From Pseudomonas mandelii (GTDB taxonomy: Bacteria > Pseudomonadota > Gammaproteobacteria > Pseudomonadales > Pseudomonadaceae): a DNA stretch of 64,000 nt. The stretch is from NCBI RefSeq assembly GCF_024138395.1, contig NZ_JAMYDU010000002.1, positions 1-64,000 on the forward strand. Direction: 5' to 3'. The notes under the pieces are model-generated. The model did no database searches. It saw only the letters and a program-made list of their open reading frames with translations, and was not told the DNA's origin. Numbering within the stretch: the stretch's first letter is position 1; each line of letters begins with the position of its first letter. Below are positions 54,365 to 64,000 of the stretch, in pieces. Made by a program: the position numbers and the translations under genes.

Positions 54365-55324
54365 ATGACTGAGCCACTGCGCATTGTCTTTGCCGGTACC
54401 CCGGAATTCGCCGCCGAACACCTCAAGGCCCTGCTCGACAGTCCTTACGAGATCGTTGCGGTCTACACCCAACCGGACCGTCCGGCGGGCCGTGGGCAGA
54501 AGCTGATGCCGAGCCCGGTCAAGCAGTTGGCTCTGGAGCACAACATCCAGGTGTTGCAACCGCCAACCCTGCGCAACGAAGACGCTCAGGCTGAACTCGC
54601 CGCACTGAAACCGGACTTGCTGGTGGTGGTCGCCTACGGCCTGATCCTGCCGCAAGTGGTGCTGGATATTCCGCGTCTGGGTTGCATCAACAGCCACGCC
54701 TCATTGCTGCCACGCTGGCGCGGTGCGGCGCCGATCCAGCGCGCCGTTGAAGCGGGCGACAGCGAAAGTGGCGTGACCGTGATGCGCATGGAACTGGGTC
54801 TGGATACCGGGCCGATGCTGCTGAAAGTCACCACGCCGATCAGCGCCGAAGACACCGGCGGCAGCCTCCACGATCGCCTCGCGGAGATGGGCCCACCGGC
54901 CGTGGTGCAGGCGATTGCCGGCCTGGCTGCAGGCACTCTGGAAGGCGAAGTGCAGGACGATAGCCTCGCCACCTACGCACACAAATTGAACAAGGACGAA
55001 GCACGCATCGACTGGCGTCGCCCGGCAGTTGAGCTGGAGCGTCTGGTTCGCGCCTTCAATCCCTGGCCGATCACCCACAGCACGCTGAACAGCGAAGCGC
55101 TGAAAGTATTGGCTGCAAGCGTGGCCGAAGGGCAGGGCGCACCGGGGGAAATCCTCAGCGCCAGCAAGGACGGTTTGATGGTCGCCTGCGGTGAACAGGC
55201 ACTATGCCTGACTCGTCTGCAATTGCCCGGTGGCAAGGCGCTGAACTTCAGCGACTTGTTCAACAGCCGTCGTGAGAAATTCGCCGTCGGTACCGTTCTT
55301 GGTCAAACGGCGGATGCTCAATGA
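54365..55324 (+). CDS. fmt: Methionyl-tRNA formyltransferase
   Basis: This enzyme formylates initiator Met-tRNA with 10-formyl-THF. It has 319 residues: [17 protein letters not shown], the [16 protein letters not shown] catalytic loop with its His/Asp partners, and a C-terminal tRNA-binding OB-fold domain (~210-310). The start at 54365 ([13 protein letters not shown]) follows a short GAGAG-like site. Its stop overlaps the rsmB start as ATGA. Confidence 0.96.
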   Translation: MTEPLRIVFAGTPEFAAEHLKALLDSPYEIVAVYTQPDRPAGRGQKLMPSPVKQLALEHNIQVLQPPTLRNEDAQAELAALKPDLLVVVAYGLILPQVVLDIPRLGCINSHASLLPRWRGAAPIQRAVEAGDSESGVTVMRMELGLDTGPMLLKVTTPISAEDTGGSLHDRLAEMGPPAVVQAIAGLAAGTLEGEVQDDSLATYAHKLNKDEARIDWRRPAVELERLVRAFNPWPITHSTLNSEALKVLAASVAEGQGAPGEILSASKDGLMVACGEQALCLTRLQLPGGKALNFSDLFNSRREKFAVGTVLGQTADAQ

Positions 55325-56631
55325 ATCCACGTCTGGCCGCAGCCAAGGCATTGGCCGCTGTTCTTAACGGAAAAGCCTCACTCAACAGTTCTCTGCCGAC
55401 GCAAATGGACAAGGTCGAAGACCGTGATCGCGGCTTCACCCAGGACTTGGCGTTCGGCACGGCTCGCTGGCAGCCACGTTTGTCGGCGCTCGCGGCCAAG
55501 TTGCTGCAAAAGCCGTTCAAAGCGGCTGATGCTGATGTCGAGGCACTGTTGCTGGTCGGCCTCTACCAACTGCTCTACACCCGGGTTCCGGCCCATGCCG
55601 CCATCGGCGAAACCGTCGGTTGCGCCGACAAACTGAAAAAGCCGTGGGCCAAAGCCTTGCTCAACGCCGTGTTGCGCCGCGCCCAACGGGAAAGCGAAGC
55701 GCTGCTGGCCGAGCTGGAACACGACCCGGTGGTGCGCACCGCTCACCCACGCTGGCTGCAAAAATCCCTCAAAGCCTTCTGGCCTGAGCAGTGGGAAGCC
55801 ATTTGCGCGGCAAACAACGCTCACCCGCCGATGATTTTGCGGGTCAACCGTCGCCATCACACCCGCGATGCTTATCTCGGGTTGCTGACTGAAGCGGGCA
55901 TCGCTGCCACCCCGTGTGTTTACAGCCGGGACGGCATCATCCTCGACGCCGCCGCCGACGTGCGCAGCCTGCCGGGTTTCGTCGAAGGCTGGATCAGCGT
56001 GCAGGACGAAGCCGCGCAACTGGCCGCCGATCTGCTGGACCTGGCGCCGGGCCAGCGGGTGCTGGACGCCTGCTGCGCACCGGGCGGCAAGACCTGCCAC
56101 ATCCTTGAGGCCGAGCCTGAACTGGCCGGCGTGGTAGCGGTGGATCTGGAAGCCAAGCGTCTGGTGCGGGTGCGGGAAAACCTTGCCCGCCTGGGCCTGA
56201 GCGCCGTACTGATCGCCGCCGACGGCCGCGACACCGCGACCTGGTGGGACGGCAAACCGTTCCAGCGCATTTTGCTGGACGCCCCGTGCTCGGCCACCGG
56301 GGTGATTCGTCGTCACCCGGACATCAAACTGACCCGTCAACCCGATGACATCGCCGCGCTGGCGGTGCTTCAGAGCGAGCTGCTTGATGCCCTGTGGATA
56401 ACGTTGGAAGTGGGCGGCATTCTGCTTTACGCCACCTGCTCCACGCTGCCGACCGAGAACACCGAAGTCATCGAAGCGTTTCTCGCTCGCACACCGGGTG
56501 CCCGTGAACTCGACATCGCCAGTCAGGCCGGCATCAAGCAGCCCCATGGTCGTCAGTTGCTGGCCCAGGAAGGCGGCCATGACGGGTTCTACTACGCCAA
56601 GCTGATCAAGATTGCCGCCGCGCGCGGTTAA
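55321..56631 (+). CDS. rsmB: 16S rRNA m5C967 methyltransferase RsmB
   Basis: This SAM-dependent methyltransferase modifies C967 of 16S rRNA. It has 436 residues: NusB-like RNA-binding N-terminal domain (1 to ~140), SAM motif [13 protein letters not shown], the PC-motif cysteine [17 protein letters not shown] and the TC-motif cysteine [14 protein letters not shown]. Both catalytic cysteines are present. Translationally coupled to fmt by a 4-base overlap. Confidence 0.96.
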   Translation: MNPRLAAAKALAAVLNGKASLNSSLPTQMDKVEDRDRGFTQDLAFGTARWQPRLSALAAKLLQKPFKAADADVEALLLVGLYQLLYTRVPAHAAIGETVGCADKLKKPWAKALLNAVLRRAQRESEALLAELEHDPVVRTAHPRWLQKSLKAFWPEQWEAICAANNAHPPMILRVNRRHHTRDAYLGLLTEAGIAATPCVYSRDGIILDAAADVRSLPGFVEGWISVQDEAAQLAADLLDLAPGQRVLDACCAPGGKTCHILEAEPELAGVVAVDLEAKRLVRVRENLARLGLSAVLIAADGRDTATWWDGKPFQRILLDAPCSATGVIRRHPDIKLTRQPDDIAALAVLQSELLDALWITLEVGGILLYATCSTLPTENTEVIEAFLARTPGARELDIASQAGIKQPHGRQLLAQEGGHDGFYYAKLIKIAAARG

Positions 56632-56653
56632 CCGGTTTTAAAGGAGTGACTGG

Positions 56654-58027
56654 ATGAAAATCATCATCCTCGGCGCAGGGCAGGTCGGCGGTTCGCTGGC
56701 AGAACACCTGGCCAGCGAAGCCAACGACATCACCGTGGTCGACACCGATGGCGAACGCCTGCGCGACCTCGGCGATCGGCTGGACATCCGCACCGTGCAG
56801 GGCCGCGGTTCGCTGCCAACGGTACTGCGTCAGGCCGGCGCGGACGACGCCGACATGTTGGTTGCAGTGACCAACAGTGACGAAACCAACATGGTGGCCT
56901 GTCAGGTCGCTCACACCTTGTTCCACACGCCCACCAAGATCGCCCGGGTCCGCGAAGCCGCGTACCTGACCCGCGCCGAACTGTTCGATAACGAAGCGAT
57001 TCCGGTCGACGTGCTGATCAGTCCGGAACAAGTCGTTACCAACTACATCAAGCGCCTGATCCAGCATCCGGGTGCGTTGCAGGTCATCGACTTCGCCGAA
57101 GGCAAAGCACAGCTGGTGGCAGTGAAAGCCTATTACGGTGGTCCGCTGGTGGGTCAGCAACTGCGACAGCTGCGCGAACACATGCCGAACGTCGAAACCC
57201 GCGTTGCGGCGATTTTCCGTCGTGACCGGCCGATCCTGCCCCAGGGCGATACGGTGATCGAGGCCGACGACGAAGTATTTTTCATCGCCGCCAAAGCGAA
57301 TATTCGCGCGGTGATGAGCGAAATGCGCCGTCTCGACGAGAGCTATAAACGCATCGTCATCGCTGGCGGCGGGCAGATTGGCGAGCGTTTGGCCGAGGCC
57401 ATCGAAAGCCGCTATCAGGTGAAGATCATCGAGATGAACCCGGCCCGCTGCCGCCATCTCTCGGATACCCTCGACAGCACCGTGGTGTTGCAGGGCAGTG
57501 CCTCCGACCGCGACTTGTTGATGGAAGAGAACATCGCCGACGCCGACATCTTCCTGGCGCTGACCAACGATGACGAAGCCAACATCATGTCGTCGCTGCT
57601 CGCCAAGCGCCTGGGCGCGAAGAAGGTGATGACGATCATCAACAACCCGGCCTATGTCGACCTGATCCAGGGCGGCGACATCGACATCGCCATCAGCCCG
57701 CAATTGGCGACCATCGGCACCTTGCTGGCCCACGTGCGGCGCGGCGATATCGTCAGCGTGCACTCATTGCGTCGAGGTGCGGCGGAAGCCATCGAAGCCA
57801 TCGCCCACGGTGATGAGAAGTCGAGCAAGGTAATCGGTAAAGCCATCGAAAACATCGGCCTGCCGCCGGGGACCACCATCGGCGCGATCATCCGCGACGA
57901 AGAAGTGATCATCGCCCACGACGACACAGTGATCGAAGCGGGCGACCATGTGATTCTGTTCCTTGTGGATAAAAAGCATATTCGGGATGTGGAAAAGCTG
58001 TTTCATGTGGGGTTGAGCTTCTTCTGA
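56654..58027 (+). CDS. trkA: Trk potassium uptake regulatory subunit TrkA
   Basis: This cytoplasmic NAD-binding gating protein of the TrkH/TrkG K+ channels has 457 residues with two RCK_N/RCK_C tandem units. The nucleotide motifs are [14 protein letters not shown] (residue ~7) and [14 protein letters not shown] (~238), with RCK_C modules ending each half. AAGGAG precedes the ATG. Last gene of the def-fmt-rsmB-trkA row, followed by a REP pair. Confidence 0.96.
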   Translation: MKIIILGAGQVGGSLAEHLASEANDITVVDTDGERLRDLGDRLDIRTVQGRGSLPTVLRQAGADDADMLVAVTNSDETNMVACQVAHTLFHTPTKIARVREAAYLTRAELFDNEAIPVDVLISPEQVVTNYIKRLIQHPGALQVIDFAEGKAQLVAVKAYYGGPLVGQQLRQLREHMPNVETRVAAIFRRDRPILPQGDTVIEADDEVFFIAAKANIRAVMSEMRRLDESYKRIVIAGGGQIGERLAEAIESRYQVKIIEMNPARCRHLSDTLDSTVVLQGSASDRDLLMEENIADADIFLALTNDDEANIMSSLLAKRLGAKKVMTIINNPAYVDLIQGGDIDIAISPQLATIGTLLAHVRRGDIVSVHSLRRGAAEAIEAIAHGDEKSSKVIGKAIENIGLPPGTTIGAIIRDEEVIIAHDDTVIEAGDHVILFLVDKKHIRDVEKLFHVGLSFF

Positions 58028-58053
58028 TCCGGCATTTTCAGCGGCTGGACGGG

Positions 58054-58126
58054 CCTCTTCGCGGGCAAGCCTCGCTCCTACAATGGATCACGCATGACCC
58101 GTAGGAGCGAGGCTTGCCCGCGAAGG
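58054..58126. repeat. REP pair
   Basis: CTTCGCGGGCAAGCCTCGCTCCTAC and the inverted partner have only about 20 bases between them, downstream of trkA. Confidence 0.8.
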
Positions 58127-58162
58127 CGATCTCGAACTCACCCAAAACCAAAGGTGCCATTG

Positions 58163-58477
58163 ATGATCGAATCCCTGGAAAAAATGCTCGCCAAGGGTGT
58201 GGATAACTCGCTGCTGCGCTTCGGCCTGGGCAAGGGTTATCTGGATCTGGGTGAAAATGCCAAAGCCGCAGAGCATTTCCAGCGCTGCGTCGAGTTCGAT
58301 CCGAAGTATTCGGCGGCCTGGAAGCTATTGGGCAAGGCGCATCTGGCGTTGGCGGACTACGCGGCGGCTCGTCAGGCTTGGGAACAGGGCCTGGAAGCCG
58401 CCCGCGCCCATGGAGACAAGCAGGCCGAGAAGGAGATGACGGTGTTTCTGAAAAAGCTTGAGCGTCAGGCGCACTGA
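58163..58477 (+). CDS. Small TPR protein
   Basis: This 104-residue cytoplasmic protein consists of about two and a half tetratricopeptide repeats (LLRFGLGKGYLDLGENAKAAEHFQRCVEFDPKYSAAWKLLGKAHLALADYAAARQAWEQGLEAA). No catalytic domain; presumably a protein-interaction module of unknown partner. The start at 58163 avoids an upstream extension that reads through the REP repeat. Confidence 0.82.
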   Translation: MIESLEKMLAKGVDNSLLRFGLGKGYLDLGENAKAAEHFQRCVEFDPKYSAAWKLLGKAHLALADYAAARQAWEQGLEAARAHGDKQAEKEMTVFLKKLERQAH

Positions 58478-58485
58478 TCAAGATC

Positions 58486-58602
58486 AAAAGATCGCAGCCT
58501 TCGGCAGCTCCTACAAAGGCTCGGCGTACACCCCCGTAGGAGCTGCCGCAGGCTGCGATCTTTTGATTTTACTATCGCAGCCTGCGGTCAGCTCCTACGA
58601 GG
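58486..58602. repeat. REP-like repeat of a second type (AAGATCGCAGCCT family)
   Basis: AAAAGATCGCAGCCT-TCGGCAGCTCCTAC and its inverted partner flank about 25 bases. A third partial unit (ATCGCAGCCTGCGG-TCAGCTCCTAC) follows. The core differs from the CTTGCCCGCG REP family elsewhere in the window. Confidence 0.75.
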
Positions 58603-58617
58603 TTATCCACAGCAGCC

Positions 58618-59505
58618 TCAATACCAGCGTTCTTCACCCGGTGGACGCTTCTTGAAGCGTTTCATGCTCCACATGTACTGGCTCGGATAAGCCCGCACAT
58701 AGCGCTCGACGACCTGGCTCATCGCCGCGCAGGAGGTTTCGGTATCGGTGCTGTACATGGCCTCCGGCGCGGCTTCGAGGATCACTTTGTAACCCGAACC
58801 GTCCGACAGCCGCAGGGCATGCAGGAACACGCCGACCGCTTTGCCGCCGGCCAGCATGTTCGGGACGAATTTACTGGTCAGGGCCTGAGTGGCGAAGAAC
58901 GGCACGAAGATCCCGGCGGATTCGGCCGGTTCCGGGTCAGCCGGAATGCCCACGGCACCACCTTTGCGCACTTCCTTGATCACGCTGAGGATGCCTTCCT
59001 TGGTGGAAGCCGCAACCCGGTTACCCAGTTGCACCCGCTGTTTGCGCAACAAGTCATCCACCGCCTTGAGCTTGGGCGGACGGTAGAAAATGATCGGTTT
59101 GCACTGGTTGCAATAGAAGTGGTTCAACACTTCCCAGTTGCCCAGGTGGCTGGTGATGCCGACCACGCCTTTGCCGGAGGCGAGGGCGTCTTTAAGCACA
59201 TCGAGACCTTCGACTTCACGCACCAGGTCAATGGAACGCTGGGCCGGCCAGATCCACGCGCAAGCGCTCTCGGTCAGGGACTTGCCAATGTCTTTCAGGC
59301 TCTGGCCCACCAGACGCTCGCGTTCGGCCGGGTCCATTTGTGGGAAACACTTGGCGAGGTTGATCCGCACTACGTCGCGGGAACGGTTGGGGGTTTTCCA
59401 CATGATCCAGCCAATCGCTGAACCCACCGCCTGCACTGCCCGCCAAGGAAGCAGTGCAAACAACCGCAGAGCGCCTACCAGCAAGGCGCCTTTCAACTTA
59501 TCCAC
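58618..59505 (-). CDS. Lipid A biosynthesis acyltransferase (LpxL/HtrB family)
   Basis: This inner-membrane acyltransferase adds a secondary acyl chain to lipid A. It has 295 residues with an N-terminal membrane anchor (ALLVGALRLFALLPWRAVQAVG), the catalytic HX4E motif HLGNWE (about residues 121-126) and a conserved substrate patch VGIPADPEPAESAGIFVPFFA. P. aeruginosa has two HtrB paralogs with different site preference; which one this matches (PA0011 by synteny) is not decided by sequence alone. Confidence 0.92.
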   Translation of the reverse strand: MDKLKGALLVGALRLFALLPWRAVQAVGSAIGWIMWKTPNRSRDVVRINLAKCFPQMDPAERERLVGQSLKDIGKSLTESACAWIWPAQRSIDLVREVEGLDVLKDALASGKGVVGITSHLGNWEVLNHFYCNQCKPIIFYRPPKLKAVDDLLRKQRVQLGNRVAASTKEGILSVIKEVRKGGAVGIPADPEPAESAGIFVPFFATQALTSKFVPNMLAGGKAVGVFLHALRLSDGSGYKVILEAAPEAMYSTDTETSCAAMSQVVERYVRAYPSQYMWSMKRFKKRPPGEERWY

Positions 59506-59545
59506 AGGTCACTCCTGATCTTGTGCTGTGCGCGAGGCGGCTATT

Positions 59546-60103
59546 CTAACCGCCGTTCGCCAAGGTGGCGTAGCGATCGCAATCCCGAGTGTGGTCCATG
59601 ACCATGCCCGAGGCCTGCATCAACGCGTAACAAATGGTCGGGCCGACGAACGTGAAGCCGGCTTTTTTCAGGCCTTTGCTCATCTCGATAGCGATCGGTG
59701 TCACGGCCGGCACTTCACTGCGATCCTTGAAATGATTGATCACAGGCGTTCCGCCGACGAACGACCAGAGAAACCCCACCGGATCCTCCAGCGCCAGCCA
59801 GGCCTGGGCATTGCGCCGGGCGGCATTGAGTTTGAGGCGATTGCGGATGATCCCCGGATCGAGCATCAATTCATCGATTTCCACATCGCTCATCTGCGCC
59901 ACGCGTTGTACGTCGAAGCCAAACAGCACCTCGCGATAACGCTTTCGTTTGCGCAACACGGTGATCCAGGAAAGCCCGGCCTGGAACCCTTCGAGCAAAA
60001 GCAACTCGAACAAACCCTGCGCATCGCGTAGCGGCGTGCCCCACTCCTGATCGTGATAAGCCATGTACAGCGGATCTTCGGTACACCAAAAGCAGCGTGG
60101 CAT
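59546..60103 (-). CDS. tag: DNA-3-methyladenine glycosylase I
   Basis: This base-excision repair enzyme removes 3-methyladenine. It has 185 residues with the Tag zinc ligands (MPRCFWC at the N-terminus; His near HTRDCDRY at the C-terminus) and the HhH-type core ([29 protein letters not shown]). The start at 60103 is the family's N-terminus; the same frame stays open far upstream, antisense to glyQ, but has no homology there. Divergent from glyQ. Confidence 0.95.
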   Translation of the reverse strand: MPRCFWCTEDPLYMAYHDQEWGTPLRDAQGLFELLLLEGFQAGLSWITVLRKRKRYREVLFGFDVQRVAQMSDVEIDELMLDPGIIRNRLKLNAARRNAQAWLALEDPVGFLWSFVGGTPVINHFKDRSEVPAVTPIAIEMSKGLKKAGFTFVGPTICYALMQASGMVMDHTRDCDRYATLANGG

Positions 60104-60184
60104 AAGGCTCCAGGGGGCGTGCGCAGGACCGAATCGGGTATACTCCCGCTCTTTAAATCGCAGCCCAAGAAACAGGTGAATTTC

Positions 60185-61138
60185 GTGAGCCAGCCTACGC
60201 CAGCCGTGCGTACCTTCCAAGACTTGATCCTCGCCCTCCAGCAATACTGGGCCGAGCAAGGTTGTGTGGTACTTCAGCCCTACGATATGGAAGTAGGCGC
60301 CGGCACTTTCCACACTGCCACATTTCTGCGCGCCATTGGCCCGGAAACCTGGAACGCCGCTTATGTGCAGCCCAGTCGTCGCCCGACTGACGGCCGCTAC
60401 GGCGAAAACCCGAACCGTCTGCAGCACTACTACCAGTTCCAGGTAGTCCTGAAGCCGAACCCGGACAACTTCCAGGAACTGTACCTGGGCTCCCTCAAGC
60501 ACGTGGGCCTCGACCCGCTGGTGCACGACATCCGCTTCGTCGAAGACAACTGGGAGTCGCCAACGCTGGGCGCCTGGGGTCTGGGCTGGGAAGTCTGGCT
60601 CAACGGCATGGAAGTGACGCAGTTCACTTACTTCCAGCAAGCGGGCGGCATCGAGTGCTACCCGGTGACCGGCGAGATCACTTACGGTCTGGAACGTCTG
60701 GCCATGTACCTGCAAGGCGTGGACTCGGTCTACGACCTGGTCTGGGCTGACGGTCCGTTCGGCAAGGTGACCTACGGCGACGTGTTCCACCAGAACGAAG
60801 TGGAGCAGTCGACCTACAACTTCGAACACGCCAACGTCGAGAAGCTGTTCGAGTTGTTCGACTTCTACGAAAGCGAAGCCAAGCGCCTGATCGAACTCGA
60901 CCAGCCGTTGCCGTTGCCGAGCTACGAAATGGTGTTGAAGGCTTCCCACACCTTCAACCTGCTGGATGCGCGCCGGGCGATCTCGGTAACTGCGCGTCAG
61001 CAATACATTCTGCGTGTACGCACCCTGGCGCGTTCCGTTGCGCAAGCCTACCTGCTGGCTCGCGCCAAGCTGGGCTTCCCGATGGCGACCCCGGACCTGC
61101 GTGACGAAGTATTGGCCAAGCTGGAGGCTGCACAATGA
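60185..61138 (+). CDS. glyQ: Glycyl-tRNA synthetase alpha subunit
   Basis: This is the catalytic subunit of the heterotetrameric bacterial GlyRS. It has 317 residues with class II motifs ([76 protein letters not shown]). The start is a GTG at 60185 ([13 protein letters not shown]), with AGGTGA upstream; no ATG lies near the expected N-terminus. Its stop overlaps the glyS ATG. Confidence 0.96.
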   Translation: MSQPTPAVRTFQDLILALQQYWAEQGCVVLQPYDMEVGAGTFHTATFLRAIGPETWNAAYVQPSRRPTDGRYGENPNRLQHYYQFQVVLKPNPDNFQELYLGSLKHVGLDPLVHDIRFVEDNWESPTLGAWGLGWEVWLNGMEVTQFTYFQQAGGIECYPVTGEITYGLERLAMYLQGVDSVYDLVWADGPFGKVTYGDVFHQNEVEQSTYNFEHANVEKLFELFDFYESEAKRLIELDQPLPLPSYEMVLKASHTFNLLDARRAISVTARQQYILRVRTLARSVAQAYLLARAKLGFPMATPDLRDEVLAKLEAAQ

Positions 61139-63189
61139 GTGCTCAAGATTTTCTGGTTGAACTGGGCACCGAAGAACTGCCACCCAAAGCCCTAAACACC
61201 TTGGCCGATGCGTTTCTGGCCGGTATCGACAAAGGCCTGCAAGCTGCCGGCCTGAACTACGAAACCAAAACCGTCTACGCCGCGCCACGTCGTCTGGCCG
61301 TGCTGATTACCGCGCTGGCGACCCAGCAGCCGGATCGCAGCATCAACCTCGACGGCCCGCCGCGTCAGGCCGCGTTCGATACCGAAGGCAACCCGACTCA
61401 AGCAGCCCTGGGCTTCGCCAAGAAGTGCGGCGTCGACCTGAGCGAAATCGATCAGAGCGGCCCGAAGCTGCGCTACAGCCAAAGCATCGCCGGCAAGCCG
61501 ACCGCGAGCCTGATGCCAACCATCGTCGAAGATTCCCTGAACGACCTGCCAATCCCCAAGCGCATGCGCTGGGGTGCTCGCAAAGAAGAATTCGTTCGCC
61601 CGACCCAGTGGCTGGTGATGCTGCTCGGTGACCACGTCATCGACTGCACCATCCTCGCGCAAAAGTCCGGCCGCGATTCCCGTGGTCACCGCTTCCACCA
61701 TCCTGAAAGCGTGCGCATCACCTCGCCGGCCAACTACCTGAGCGATTTGCGTGCTGCCTATGTGCTGGCCGACGCCAACGAGCGTCGCGAGCTGATCAGC
61801 AAGCGCACTGAAGAACTGGCGACGCAGCAGGAAGGGACGGCCATCGTGCCGCCAAGCCTGCTCGACGAAGTGACTGCGCTGGTTGAATGGCCGGTGCCGC
61901 TGGTGTGCTCGTTCGAAGAACGTTTCCTCGACGTGCCGCAAGAAGCGCTGATCACCACCATGCAGGACAACCAGAAGTATTTCTGCCTGCTGGATGCCGA
62001 CGGCAAGTTGCTGCCACGTTTCATTACCGTGGCCAACATCGAAAGCAAAGACCCGCAACAGATCATCGCCGGTAACGAGAAAGTGGTTCGTCCACGCCTG
62101 ACCGACGCCGAGTTCTTCTTCAAGCAAGACAAGAAGCAAAAGCTCGAAGACTTCAACCTGCGTCTGCAGAACGTGGTGTTCCAGGAAAAACTCGGCAGCG
62201 TCTACGACAAGGCCGAGCGCGTTTCCAGACTCGCCGGGTTCATCGCGCAACGCATTGGCGGCAACGCAGCATGGGCTTCCCGTGCGGGCCTGCTGTCCAA
62301 GTGCGACCTGGCGACCGAGATGGTCGGCGAGTTCCCGGAGATGCAAGGTGTCGCCGGTTACTACTACGCCCTCAACGACGGCGAGCCGGAAGAAGTCGCA
62401 CTGGCGCTGAACGAGCAGTACATGCCGCGCGGTGCCGGCGCTGAACTGCCGACCACCCTCACCGGTGCGGCCGTGGCCATCGCCGACAAGCTCGACACGC
62501 TGGTGGGTATCTTCGGTATCGGCATGCTGCCAACCGGGAGCAAAGACCCGTATGCACTGCGCCGTGCAGCGCTGGGCGTATTGCGCATCCTGATCGACAA
62601 GAAGCTCGACCTCGACTTGAACGACGCCGTGGCGTTTGCCGTGAATGCGTTCGGTACCAAGGTCAAGGCTGCCGGCCTGAATGACTCGGTGCTGGAATTC
62701 ATCTTCGACCGTCTGCGTGCACGTTATGAAGACGAAGGCGTTGATGTCGGGACTTACCTGTCTGTCCGTGCCCTGAAGCCGGGTTCTGCGCTGGACTTCG
62801 ATCAGCGTGTACAAGCGGTAGAAGCGTTCCGCAAATTGCCGGAAGCCGCAGCCCTGGCCGCTGTGAACAAGCGCGTTTCGAACTTGCTGAGCAAGGTCGA
62901 AGGCTCTGTTCCTTCGGTCGTTGAAGCCAAGTACTTCGACAACGCCAACGAGTTCTCCCTGTATTCGGCGATCCAGCAGGCTGACCAGGCTGTTCAGCCA
63001 ATGGCCGCTGCGCGTCAGTACAGCGAAACGCTGGCCCGTCTGGCCGCCTTGCGCGAGCCGGTGGATGCGTTCTTCGAAGCGGTGATGGTCAACGCCGAAG
63101 ATGCCAAGGTGCGAGCCAACCGCTATGCGCTGCTGGCACGTCTGCGTGGGTTGTTCCTCGGCGTCGCCGACATTTCGCTGCTGGGCTAA
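61135..63189 (+). CDS. glyS: Glycyl-tRNA synthetase beta subunit
   Basis: This tRNA-binding subunit of GlyRS has 684 residues of normal family length, with the N-terminal signature [14 protein letters not shown], the B3/B4-like and HD-like central domains ([47 protein letters not shown]) and a C-terminal anticodon-binding DALR-type region. Coupled to glyQ through ATGA. gmhB follows after 10 bases. Confidence 0.96.
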   Translation: MSAQDFLVELGTEELPPKALNTLADAFLAGIDKGLQAAGLNYETKTVYAAPRRLAVLITALATQQPDRSINLDGPPRQAAFDTEGNPTQAALGFAKKCGVDLSEIDQSGPKLRYSQSIAGKPTASLMPTIVEDSLNDLPIPKRMRWGARKEEFVRPTQWLVMLLGDHVIDCTILAQKSGRDSRGHRFHHPESVRITSPANYLSDLRAAYVLADANERRELISKRTEELATQQEGTAIVPPSLLDEVTALVEWPVPLVCSFEERFLDVPQEALITTMQDNQKYFCLLDADGKLLPRFITVANIESKDPQQIIAGNEKVVRPRLTDAEFFFKQDKKQKLEDFNLRLQNVVFQEKLGSVYDKAERVSRLAGFIAQRIGGNAAWASRAGLLSKCDLATEMVGEFPEMQGVAGYYYALNDGEPEEVALALNEQYMPRGAGAELPTTLTGAAVAIADKLDTLVGIFGIGMLPTGSKDPYALRRAALGVLRILIDKKLDLDLNDAVAFAVNAFGTKVKAAGLNDSVLEFIFDRLRARYEDEGVDVGTYLSVRALKPGSALDFDQRVQAVEAFRKLPEAAALAAVNKRVSNLLSKVEGSVPSVVEAKYFDNANEFSLYSAIQQADQAVQPMAAARQYSETLARLAALREPVDAFFEAVMVNAEDAKVRANRYALLARLRGLFLGVADISLLG

Positions 63190-63199
63190 GGGGCTGCTG

Positions 63200-63733
63200 T
63201 TGAAACTGCTGATTCTCGATCGGGACGGAGTGATCAATTACGACTCCGATGCGTACATCAAGTCGGTGGAGGAGTGGATTCCGCTCCCCGGTTCGATCGA
63301 AGCGATCGCGCAGTTGAGCAAGGCCGGCTGGACGGTGGCCGTCGCTACCAACCAGTCGGGCATCGCTCGCGGCTATTACGACATCGCGACCCTGGATGCC
63401 ATGCACGCTCGTTTGCGCGAGCTGGTGGCGGAGCAGGGTGGCGAAGTCGGGCTGATCGTCTATTGCCCGCATGGGCCAGACGATGGCTGCGATTGCCGCA
63501 AGCCAAAACCCGGGATGTTGAAAACCATCGCCGCGCATTACAACGTTTCGCTGACGAATCTATGGTTCGTCGGCGATACTCTCGGTGACTTGGAAGCCGC
63601 CAGAGCCGTCGACTCTCAGCCAGTTTTGGTAAAGACCGGTAAAGGCGAAAAGACGCAGGGCTTGACCCTACCGGCGGGCACTTTGATTTTTGACGATCTG
63701 GCGGCGATTGCCGCGGAACTTATCCACAACTAA
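63200..63733 (+). CDS. gmhB: D-glycero-beta-D-manno-heptose 1,7-bisphosphate 7-phosphatase
   Basis: This HAD-family phosphatase acts in LPS heptose synthesis. It has 177 residues with the catalytic DXD in LILDRDGVINYDSD and the GmhB zinc loop CPHGPDDGCDCRKPKPG. There is no ATG at the N-terminus; TTG at 63200 gives the expected MKLLILDRDG, with AAGGGG six bases before it, so a TTG start is assigned. It overlaps nothing and follows glyS by 10 bases, so it is likely in the same operon. Confidence 0.93.
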   Translation: MKLLILDRDGVINYDSDAYIKSVEEWIPLPGSIEAIAQLSKAGWTVAVATNQSGIARGYYDIATLDAMHARLRELVAEQGGEVGLIVYCPHGPDDGCDCRKPKPGMLKTIAAHYNVSLTNLWFVGDTLGDLEAARAVDSQPVLVKTGKGEKTQGLTLPAGTLIFDDLAAIAAELIHN

Positions 63734-63814
63734 GGCTCTTCTGACATCCTGGCCAAGGACTGATCGGGAGTGCGCTTGAATAGGCGGGCAATGCCCGCAA
63801 CGGTAAATGTCGCC

Positions 63815-64000
63815 ATGTCGATACTGCAGGCCATCAGAACTTTCCTCTTTTACCTGCTGCTGGGCACCAGCTCTTTGCTCTGGTGCACCCTGAGCTTTTT
63901 TATCGCGCCGTTTTTGCCATTCAAGGCGCGCTATCGCTTTATCAATGTGTACTGGTGCCGCTGCGCCTTGTGGCTGAGCAAAGTCTTTCTGGGTATCCGT
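63815..64000 (+). CDS. 1-acyl-sn-glycerol-3-phosphate acyltransferase-like, 5' part only
   Basis: The first 62 codons of a gene cut by the window edge. The translation begins MSILQAIRTFLFYLLLG and shows two hydrophobic stretches, as in the N-terminal membrane part of PlsC-type acyltransferases (CALWLSKVFLGIR at the end). The catalytic HX4D would lie beyond base 64000. Position after gmhB matches the P. aeruginosa gene PA0005 (acyltransferase) by recalled synteny, which supports the call. Confidence 0.75.
   Translation, partial: MSILQAIRTFLFYLLLGTSSLLWCTLSFFIAPFLPFKARYRFINVYWCRCALWLSKVFLGIR

Noticed and set aside
59546..63237. Very long minus-strand open frames antisense to glyQ and glyS (up to about 680 codons)
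   Set aside because: They are produced by the high-GC codon bias of the real genes; no domain was recognised except Tag at the 59546-60103 end, and glyQ/glyS are unmistakable on the plus strand.

Overview
The window is chromosomal DNA of a fluorescent-group Pseudomonas. I base this on near-colinear Pseudomonas gene blocks (metNIQ, katE, znu/zur, thrB, polA-ErsA-engB, cc4-dsbA, kinB-algB, betC-choX, def-fmt-rsmB-trkA, glyQS), on about a dozen Pseudomonas-type REP pairs between genes, and on GC-rich coding. No rRNA, tRNA, prophage, IS element or CRISPR array was seen.

Bases 1-34,200 are mainly core genes. They hold methionine import (metNIQ), a large catalase (katE), the zinc uptake regulon (zur-znuC-znuB divergent from znuA), thrB, polA, the ErsA sRNA under a sigma-22-like promoter, engB, two c-type cytochrome genes, dsbA, a c-di-GMP pair (GGDEF protein and CSS-EAL protein) flanking an AmpD-type amidase, and the alginate regulators kinB/algB. 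Next come a small envelope cluster (membrane protein, DUF1328, Ivy-like inhibitor), a hairpin-rich intergenic region, gltP, an SpmA/SpmB-type protein, an M16 peptidase and a Na/Pi cotransporter.

Bases 34,200-42,400 are the accessory part. A minus-strand cassette of a PAAR protein, a DUF2515-like protein and two tandem paralogous membrane-anchored proteins looks like an orphan type VI secretion effector/immunity unit. The second paralog is broken by a one-base homopolymer insertion. Next to it is a roughly 200-base leader with competing long-range pairings in front of a small DUF6124-like gene. TerC and a citrate transporter follow, the latter with a Crc/Hfq-type CA motif and a possible leader peptide, then three small enzymes.

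Bases 42,400-47,700 form a choline-O-sulfate module (LysR regulator, choline sulfatase, ChoX binding protein, SulP transporter). Bases 47,700-64,000 are origin-proximal housekeeping genes: aroE, hemF, qor, tsaC, dprA, a LysM protein, def-fmt-rsmB-trkA, a TPR protein, a lipid A acyltransferase, tag, glyQ-glyS, gmhB and the start of a plsC-type gene. Exact DnaA boxes are concentrated in this half, consistent with a nearby oriC outside the window.

The observations most worth a second look are the switch-like leader at 37.8-38.0 kb, the GGA-hairpin region at 26.2-26.4 kb, the PAAR cassette with its frameshift, and the altered proofreading residues in PolA.
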